Notes under the pieces: generated by a model
Told to the model about the DNA's origin: nothing
The model's input: only the letters and a program-made list of their open reading frames with translations
The model's database searches: none
NCBI GenBank assembly: GCA_004283105.1
Contig: SHLN01000078.1
Coordinates: 1 to 10,730 of the forward strand
Direction: 5' to 3'
Length of the DNA stretch: 10,730 nt
DNA from: Acidimicrobiia bacterium
GTDB lineage: Bacteria; Actinomycetota; Acidimicrobiia; Spongiisociales; SHLN01
Position numbers and translations under genes: made by a program
Shown: positions 7,564 through 10,730 of the stretch, piece after piece
Position numbering within the stretch: position 1 is the stretch's first letter
How the letters are laid out: each line of letters starts with the position of its first letter

Positions 7564-7983
7564 CTAGATGGCTCGCACGGAGTTGTTGCGAGCGTTGTGC
7601 TCCAACTCAACGAGGCCAACGGCCTCGAGCACCGGGGTGACGTAGTTGCCGACCCGGCCCCTGAGGCCCTTCTTCAACCCGTACCAGCCGCCGATGGGGT
7701 TGTCGGTCGAGCGGGCCCAGGCCTCGACCGAGCCCTCTTTGGCCGGCTTCTGCTCATCGGCGTTGCCGAGCGGCATCCAGTCGCCGTGTTTCTTCAACAT
7801 GGCGTGCATGTCCTCGATGATCCGAAGGTCGTAGTGAAGGACGGTCTTGCCAACGGTGCACACGAGCACGGGTGGGTCGGCCGCTTCGTCCCGGTACATC
7901 TCGAACGACGATGTCAGGCTTGGTGTCTGGAGCACCCACGGGTCTTCCGGGGTACCTGAACCGGTGGCTGTGCTGTCCGTCAT
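7564..7983 (-). CDS. Conserved protein of unknown function (DUF6855-like)
   Basis: A 139-residue soluble protein with no signal peptide or membrane segment. It opens with a disordered Thr/Ser/Gly tail, followed by a conserved-looking block EDPWVLQTPS, EMYRDEAADPPVLVCTVGKT, then HAMLKKHGDWMPLG and GWYGLKKGLRGR. The end (GNYVTPVLEAVGLVELEHN) reads like a small winged-helix or helix-turn-strand unit. I associate this block pattern with the family named DUF6855 in actinobacteria, from memory and not by search. No function is known to me. The start is the ATG at 7983: it has a strong GGGAGGA Shine-Dalgarno 6 nt upstream, which rules out the longer in-frame start at 8022. The gene converges on gltB and diverges from hisN, and nothing shows that it belongs to either pathway. 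Confidence 0.8.
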   Translation of the reverse strand: MTDSTATGSGTPEDPWVLQTPSLTSSFEMYRDEAADPPVLVCTVGKTVLHYDLRIIEDMHAMLKKHGDWMPLGNADEQKPAKEGSVEAWARSTDNPIGGWYGLKKGLRGRVGNYVTPVLEAVGLVELEHNARNNSVRAI

Positions 7984-8075
7984 TGGGTCCTCCCGACCGC
8001 GAGCTTCTGCGGATTCAACCATACGAAGCCGGGGCAGGCTTTGGGGTTCTTGCCCAATCGGGCCAGGATGTCGGC

Positions 8076-8846
8076 ATGGACCTTGCAGCTGAGCTGGAGT
8101 TCGCCCTCGCGCTGGCCGACATGGCCGATGAAGTCACAATGGCGGGCTTCCGGTCGCGTGACTTGCAGGTGACGACGAAGCCGGACATGACCCCGGTATC
8201 GGAGGCGGATCGGGAGGTCGAGCGCCGGTTGCGGGAGCGTATTGCCGGGGAGCACCCCGATCACGCCGTGCTGGGCGAAGAATTCGGGCTCTCCGGCTCC
8301 GGCGAGTGGACCTGGATCATCGATCCGATCGACGCAACCAAGAACTACGTGCGAGGGATCCCGGTGTTCGCGACCCTCATTGCCCTCACGCGGTCCGGGC
8401 GGTCTGAGGTCGGTGTCGTGACCGCGCCGGCCCTGCATCGCCGCTGGTGGGCCGGCCGGGGCGACGGGGCATTCCTGAACGGCGACCCGATTCACGTGTC
8501 GGGCGTGTCGGAGCTGACAGACGCCCAACTGTCTATAAACAGCCTGCTCGACTTCGACAAGCACCGCTTCGGTGAGGGTGGCCGGCGCCTATCCGAGCGG
8601 TGCTGGCGCACCCGGGGGTTCGGTGACTTCTGGTCGCACGTCCTCGTGGCCGAGGGCGGCGTGGATGTCGCCGCCGAGCCGGTGGTGTCGGCCTGGGACC
8701 TCGCTGCGCTCCAGGTGATCGTCGAAGAAGCGGGCGGGCACTTCACCGATTTCTCCGGCGCAGGGAAGTACGACGGCGGCAGTGCCATCTCCTCCAACGG
8801 TCTCCTCCACGACGAGGTACTGGCGATCCTCCAGCACGGCCGCTGA
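8076..8846 (+). CDS. hisN: Histidinol-phosphatase, inositol monophosphatase family
   Basis: Likely removes phosphate from L-histidinol phosphate, the penultimate stage of histidine synthesis. The 256-residue protein carries the Mg-dependent inositol-monophosphatase signature. E68/E69 lie in GEEFG, D83 and D86 in the metal-binding motif WIIDPIDATKNY (usual form DPxDGTxNF), and D208 in the second motif SAWDLAA. Members of this superfamily also act on inositol phosphate, fructose-1,6-bisphosphate or PAP. The histidinol phosphate assignment rests on adjacency to hisG-hisB-hisH and on the known use of IMPase-type HisN in actinobacteria. The frame is open upstream to 7872, but that stretch overlaps the divergent gene and lacks family similarity, so the ATG at 8076 is chosen; only a weak AGGA precedes it. 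It ends 61 bp before the leader ORF and lies upstream of the his promoter, so it is probably transcribed separately. Confidence 0.85.
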   Translation: MDLAAELEFALALADMADEVTMAGFRSRDLQVTTKPDMTPVSEADREVERRLRERIAGEHPDHAVLGEEFGLSGSGEWTWIIDPIDATKNYVRGIPVFATLIALTRSGRSEVGVVTAPALHRRWWAGRGDGAFLNGDPIHVSGVSELTDAQLSINSLLDFDKHRFGEGGRRLSERCWRTRGFGDFWSHVLVAEGGVDVAAEPVVSAWDLAALQVIVEEAGGHFTDFSGAGKYDGGSAISSNGLLHDEVLAILQHGR

Positions 8847-8869
8847 GACGAGCGGATTGTGCCCGCTGC

Positions 8870-8898
8870 TTGCGTAACGATCGCGGGTGGCCTAACTT
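8870..8898 (+). promoter_or_regulatory. Promoter of the hisGBH operon (housekeeping sigma type)
   Basis: TTGCGT at 8870-8875 and TAACTT at 8893-8898 are separated by exactly 17 bp, a good match to a housekeeping-sigma promoter. Transcription would begin around 8905, 0 to 3 nt before the ATG of the His-rich leader ORF at 8908. The promoter lies between the hisN stop and the leader. Confidence 0.7.
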
Positions 8899-8907
8899 GA
8901 CCCCACG

Positions 8908-8970
8908 ATGTACACGATGACTCACCACCTCCATCATCACCATGCCCAGGAGGGCTGGTTGGAGGTGTAG
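8908..8970 (+). CDS. hisL: His operon leader peptide (attenuator peptide)
   Basis: A 20-codon ORF, ATG to TAG, placed between the his promoter and a terminator. Codons 6-12 are His-His-Leu-His-His-His-His, so six of seven consecutive codons are His (8923-8943, using both CAC and CAT). After them come Ala-Gln-Glu-Gly-Trp-Leu-Glu-Val. Such a cluster is the sensor of ribosome-mediated attenuation: scarce charged tRNA-His stalls the ribosome there. No Shine-Dalgarno precedes the ATG, and the predicted transcription start is within about 3 nt, so translation is probably leaderless. A second in-frame ATG at 8917 would give a 17-residue peptide with the same His run. The peptide itself probably has no function after synthesis. 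The symbol follows the enterobacterial his leader by role, not by sequence homology. Confidence 0.88.
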   Translation: MYTMTHHLHHHHAQEGWLEV

Positions 8971-9020
8971 TCGCGTACCGGCGACAACCCGAAGCAACCG
9001 GCCTGCGAAGGCCGGTTTTT
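8926..9020 (+). promoter_or_regulatory. Histidine transcription attenuator (alternative RNA hairpins)
   Basis: Four mutually exclusive segments can be read. Segment 1, 8926-8933 (CACCTCCA) inside the His codons, pairs perfectly with 8960-8967 (TGGAGGTG). Segment 2, 8952-8961 (GGGCTGGTTG), pairs with segment 3, 8995-9004 (CAACCGGCCT), over 10 bp with two G-U pairs; this is the antiterminator. Segment 3 otherwise pairs with segment 4 (9010-9017) as the terminator. A ribosome stalled on His codons covers segment 1 and frees segment 2, favouring read-through. A ribosome that reaches the stop codon at 8968 covers segment 2, favouring termination. A small GTCGC/GCGAC hairpin (8970-8974 with 8981-8985) lies between. 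This controls hisG and the genes after it. Confidence 0.82.
8996..9020 (+). terminator. Rho-independent terminator of the his attenuator
   Basis: A perfect 8-bp stem, AACCGGCC (8996-9003) with GGCCGGTT (9010-9017), encloses the 6-nt loop TGCGAA. The stem runs straight into a T-tract of five (9016-9020). It lies 25 nt after the leader stop codon and 37 nt before hisG, so it is internal to the operon and regulatory rather than a final terminator. Confidence 0.88.
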
Positions 9021-9057
9021 CTATGCCGTTCCTCCGCAGGCCCCGGAAGGAACAAGC

Positions 9058-9912
9058 ATGAACCAGCCACCCATTCACCTCGGATTACCGAAGGGGCATA
9101 TGGCCGGAGGCGTCCAGCAACTGTTGGGGGACGCCGGCATCACCGTCACGCCGACGGCGCGCGGCTACCGGCCGGTCATCTCGCTGCCCGGCTTCGAGGT
9201 CAAGATCCTCAAACCGCAGAACATCGTCGAGATGCTCGACCTGGGGACCCGCGATGTCGGCTTTGCCGGTGCCGATTGGGTCGCAGAATTGCGGGCCGAT
9301 CTCATCGAAGTGCTCGACACCGGGATGGACACGGTTCAACTGGTGGCGGCCGCCGACGAGTCGTGGGAGCAATTCCCCGAGCGGCGCCTCGTTGTGGCAA
9401 CCGAATACCTGAACCTGACCGAGACGTGGGTCAAGGAGCAGGATCTCGACGCTGAGATCATCCGCAGCTACGGGGCGACCGAAGTGTTTCCGCCCGAGGA
9501 TGCCGACGTCATCGTCGACAATTCGGCTACCGGGGCCACGCTGCGGGCGAACGGCCTGAAGGTCTTTGAGGTGCTCGGCGAGTCTTCGACCCGCCTCTAC
9601 GCCAGCCAGCGGGCAATGGCGGATCCCATCACCCGGGAGCGGATCACCGATCTTGCCCTGTTGCTCGAATCGGTTCTCAACGCCCGGCGACGGGTCATGC
9701 TGGAAGTCAACGCGGCACCAGACCGGCTCGATGCGCTCGTGGCGCTCCTTCCGAGCATGCGCGAAGCCACGGTGGCCCCGCTCTACGGCAACCAGGGATT
9801 CGCCGTGCGGGCGGCGGTCCCGCGCGATGAGCTTCCCGGTCTCATTCCGGCTATCAAGGCCGCCGGAGGCACCGATCTGGTGGTGACGAACCTGTCACAG
9901 ATCGTGCCGTGA
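9058..9912 (+). CDS. hisG: ATP phosphoribosyltransferase, long form
   Basis: First step of histidine biosynthesis: condenses ATP with PRPP to phosphoribosyl-ATP in the cytoplasm, and is the usual point of feedback inhibition by histidine. At 284 residues it is the long form. The catalytic part spans about 1-205: it opens HLGLPKGHMAGG, carries DVGFAGADW in the first lobe, and has the PRPP-binding loop D154-N-S-A-T-G-A-T161. The C-terminal ACT-like regulatory domain (about 208-284, VMLEVNAAP to DLVVTNLSQIVP) normally binds histidine, so no HisZ partner is needed. The ATG at 9058 has GGAAGG at 9045-9050, 7 nt upstream. It is the first structural gene after the attenuator, and its stop overlaps the hisB GTG by 4 bp (GTGA). 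hisE is not adjacent. Confidence 0.96.
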   Translation: MNQPPIHLGLPKGHMAGGVQQLLGDAGITVTPTARGYRPVISLPGFEVKILKPQNIVEMLDLGTRDVGFAGADWVAELRADLIEVLDTGMDTVQLVAAADESWEQFPERRLVVATEYLNLTETWVKEQDLDAEIIRSYGATEVFPPEDADVIVDNSATGATLRANGLKVFEVLGESSTRLYASQRAMADPITRERITDLALLLESVLNARRRVMLEVNAAPDRLDALVALLPSMREATVAPLYGNQGFAVRAAVPRDELPGLIPAIKAAGGTDLVVTNLSQIVP

Positions 9913-10514
9913 GCATGGATCGCACAGCTCAGATCAAACGGGAAACGACGGAGACGTCAATCGTGCTCGACCTCGATCTCGACGGTTCGGGTCGGGCGGA
10001 GGTAGCCACCGGGGTGGGGTTCCTCGACCACCTGCTGACGGCCCTCGCCAAGCATGCACGGTTCGACCTCGTGCTCACCTGCCGGGGTGACCTGGAGATC
10101 GACGATCACCACACCGTCGAAGACTGCGGCATCGTGCTCGGATCGGCCATCGACGAGGCGCTCGGTGAGCGGGTCGGCCTCGTTCGATTCGGCAGTGCCT
10201 TCGCCCCGCTCGACGAGGCGTTGGCCCGTGCGGTGGTCGACCTCTCCGGGCGGGGGGCGGCGTTCGTCGACCTGTCGCTGGAGCGGGAGTCGATCGGCGC
10301 CCTTGCCACCGAGAACATCCCGCACTTTGTCCGTTCGCTTGCCCAGAACGCCGGAATCACCGTTCACCTCGACGTGCTCAAGGGGGAGAACGACCACCAC
10401 CGGGCCGAGGCCGCCTTCAAGGCCCTGGCGCTGGCACTCCGCCAGGCGGTCTCGACGACAGGTTCGAGTGACGTCCCCTCCACCAAGGGGTATCTGGCCG
10501 GAGGGTCCCGATGA
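9909..10514 (+). CDS. hisB: Imidazoleglycerol-phosphate dehydratase
   Basis: Dehydrates imidazole glycerol phosphate to imidazole acetol phosphate, a middle step of histidine synthesis. The 201-residue protein is the monofunctional HisB; it lacks the N-terminal HAD phosphatase of the enterobacterial fusion, consistent with a separate hisN. Both Mn-binding repeats are present: DDHHTVED at residues 65-72 and NDHHRAEAAFKA from residue 161. Other family marks are GVGFLDHLL near the N-terminus and the C-terminal STKGYL. The start is GTG at 9909, overlapping the hisG stop as GTGA. An ATG two codons later (9915) is an equally possible start. The stop overlaps the hisH ATG as ATGA, so hisG-hisB-hisH are translationally coupled and depend on the attenuator upstream. 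Confidence 0.97.
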   Translation: MSMDRTAQIKRETTETSIVLDLDLDGSGRAEVATGVGFLDHLLTALAKHARFDLVLTCRGDLEIDDHHTVEDCGIVLGSAIDEALGERVGLVRFGSAFAPLDEALARAVVDLSGRGAAFVDLSLERESIGALATENIPHFVRSLAQNAGITVHLDVLKGENDHHRAEAAFKALALALRQAVSTTGSSDVPSTKGYLAGGSR

Positions 10515-10730
10515 AGGTGGCGATTGCCGACTCGGGGGTCGCCAACCTCGCCTCGATCCGAAGCGCCTTTCGGGCGCTCGGTCTCGAGTCCACAGTGACC
10601 GGCGATGGTGCCGTCTTCGAGGCGGCCGAATTCGGTGTGGTCCCGGGCGTCGGCTCGTTCGGGGCCGGGATGGCAGCATTGCGCCGGGCCGGGCTGGACG
10701 AGGCCATCACGAGGAGAGCAGCGGCCGGCC
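10511..10730 (+). CDS. hisH: Imidazole glycerol phosphate synthase subunit HisH (5' part)
   Basis: Glutaminase subunit of the HisH-HisF synthase, which supplies ammonia for forming imidazole glycerol phosphate and AICAR. Only the first 73 codons are in the window; the frame is open to the last base. The N-terminal strand (KVAIADSGVANLASIRSAF) matches the HisH opening, usually VIDYGMGNLRSV. VVPGVGSFGAGMAAL is the conserved oxyanion-strand region of class I glutamine amidotransferases. The nucleophile Cys and the His-Glu pair would lie beyond the window. The ATG overlaps the hisB stop by 4 bp (ATGA), and GGAGGG at 10500-10505 serves as Shine-Dalgarno. Confidence 0.93.
   Translation, partial: MKVAIADSGVANLASIRSAFRALGLESTVTGDGAVFEAAEFGVVPGVGSFGAGMAALRRAGLDEAITRRAAAG

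Noticed and set aside
6240..7619. 459-codon minus-strand open frame opposite the end of gltB
   Set aside because: It lies wholly antisense to the strongly recognisable FMN, Fe-S and GXGXG coding sequence. Its protein is low-complexity Arg/Gly/Pro/Ala, typical of high-GC antisense frames.
7872..8075. N-terminal extension of hisN
   Set aside because: It overlaps the divergent gene and its Shine-Dalgarno, and the added residues lack any IMPase-family similarity.
8908..9020. T-box riboswitch before hisG
   Set aside because: The leader is only about 115 nt, has no visible T-box consensus or specifier-loop architecture, and the His-codon ORF explains it better.
1..10730. CRISPR, IS element, prophage, toxin-antitoxin, defence system, tRNA or rRNA
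   Set aside because: I looked on both strands and found no spaced direct repeats, transposase or integrase motifs, defence domains or tRNA-like cloverleaf; the gene content is housekeeping.

Overview
The window is GC-rich chromosomal DNA, densely packed with genes on both strands. It most resembles an actinobacterial-type (Actinomycetota, possibly Acidimicrobiia-like) genome. The reasons are the high GC, frequent GTG starts, several TANNNT boxes placed 6 to 9 nt before start codons (leaderless style), a Thr-rich surface lipoprotein, and an inositol-monophosphatase-type histidinol phosphatase beside the his genes. The lineage is an inference; there is no rRNA or marker gene to settle it.

Left part (1-2951). 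A Thr-rich-linker lipoprotein with a PQQ-like beta-propeller lies on the minus strand. Diverging from it is a YihY/BrkB-family membrane protein. A short Rossmann-fold protein on the minus strand converges on that gene so tightly that both stop codons lie in one CTAG. The lipoprotein stop codon sits inside a five-unit heptamer array.

Middle (2952-7541). The intergenic region before gltB holds two oppositely oriented heptamer arrays that can fold on each other. gltB follows: the large subunit of glutamate synthase, complete, with catalytic Cys, FMN/glutamate synthase domain, 3Fe-4S cysteines and GXGXG domain. No gltD follows. Its start is unusual: the only good Shine-Dalgarno points to an ATC codon.

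Right part (7564-10730). A small conserved protein of unknown function (DUF6855-like) is on the minus strand. Next are histidine biosynthesis genes on the plus strand: hisN, then a promoter, a His-rich leader peptide and a terminator/antiterminator pair, then hisG-hisB-hisH with 4-bp stop/start overlaps. hisH runs off the end of the window.

The most informative element is the his leader (8870-9020). A consensus-like promoter places transcription start at or just before the ATG of a 20-codon ORF containing six His codons in seven. A Rho-independent terminator follows, and a segment inside the leader ORF is complementary to the terminator's 5' arm. This is a classical ribosome-mediated attenuator, apparently leaderless. 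It would couple hisGBH transcription to His-tRNA supply and leave hisN, upstream of the promoter, outside this control. I see no defence system, mobile element, CRISPR array, tRNA or rRNA.
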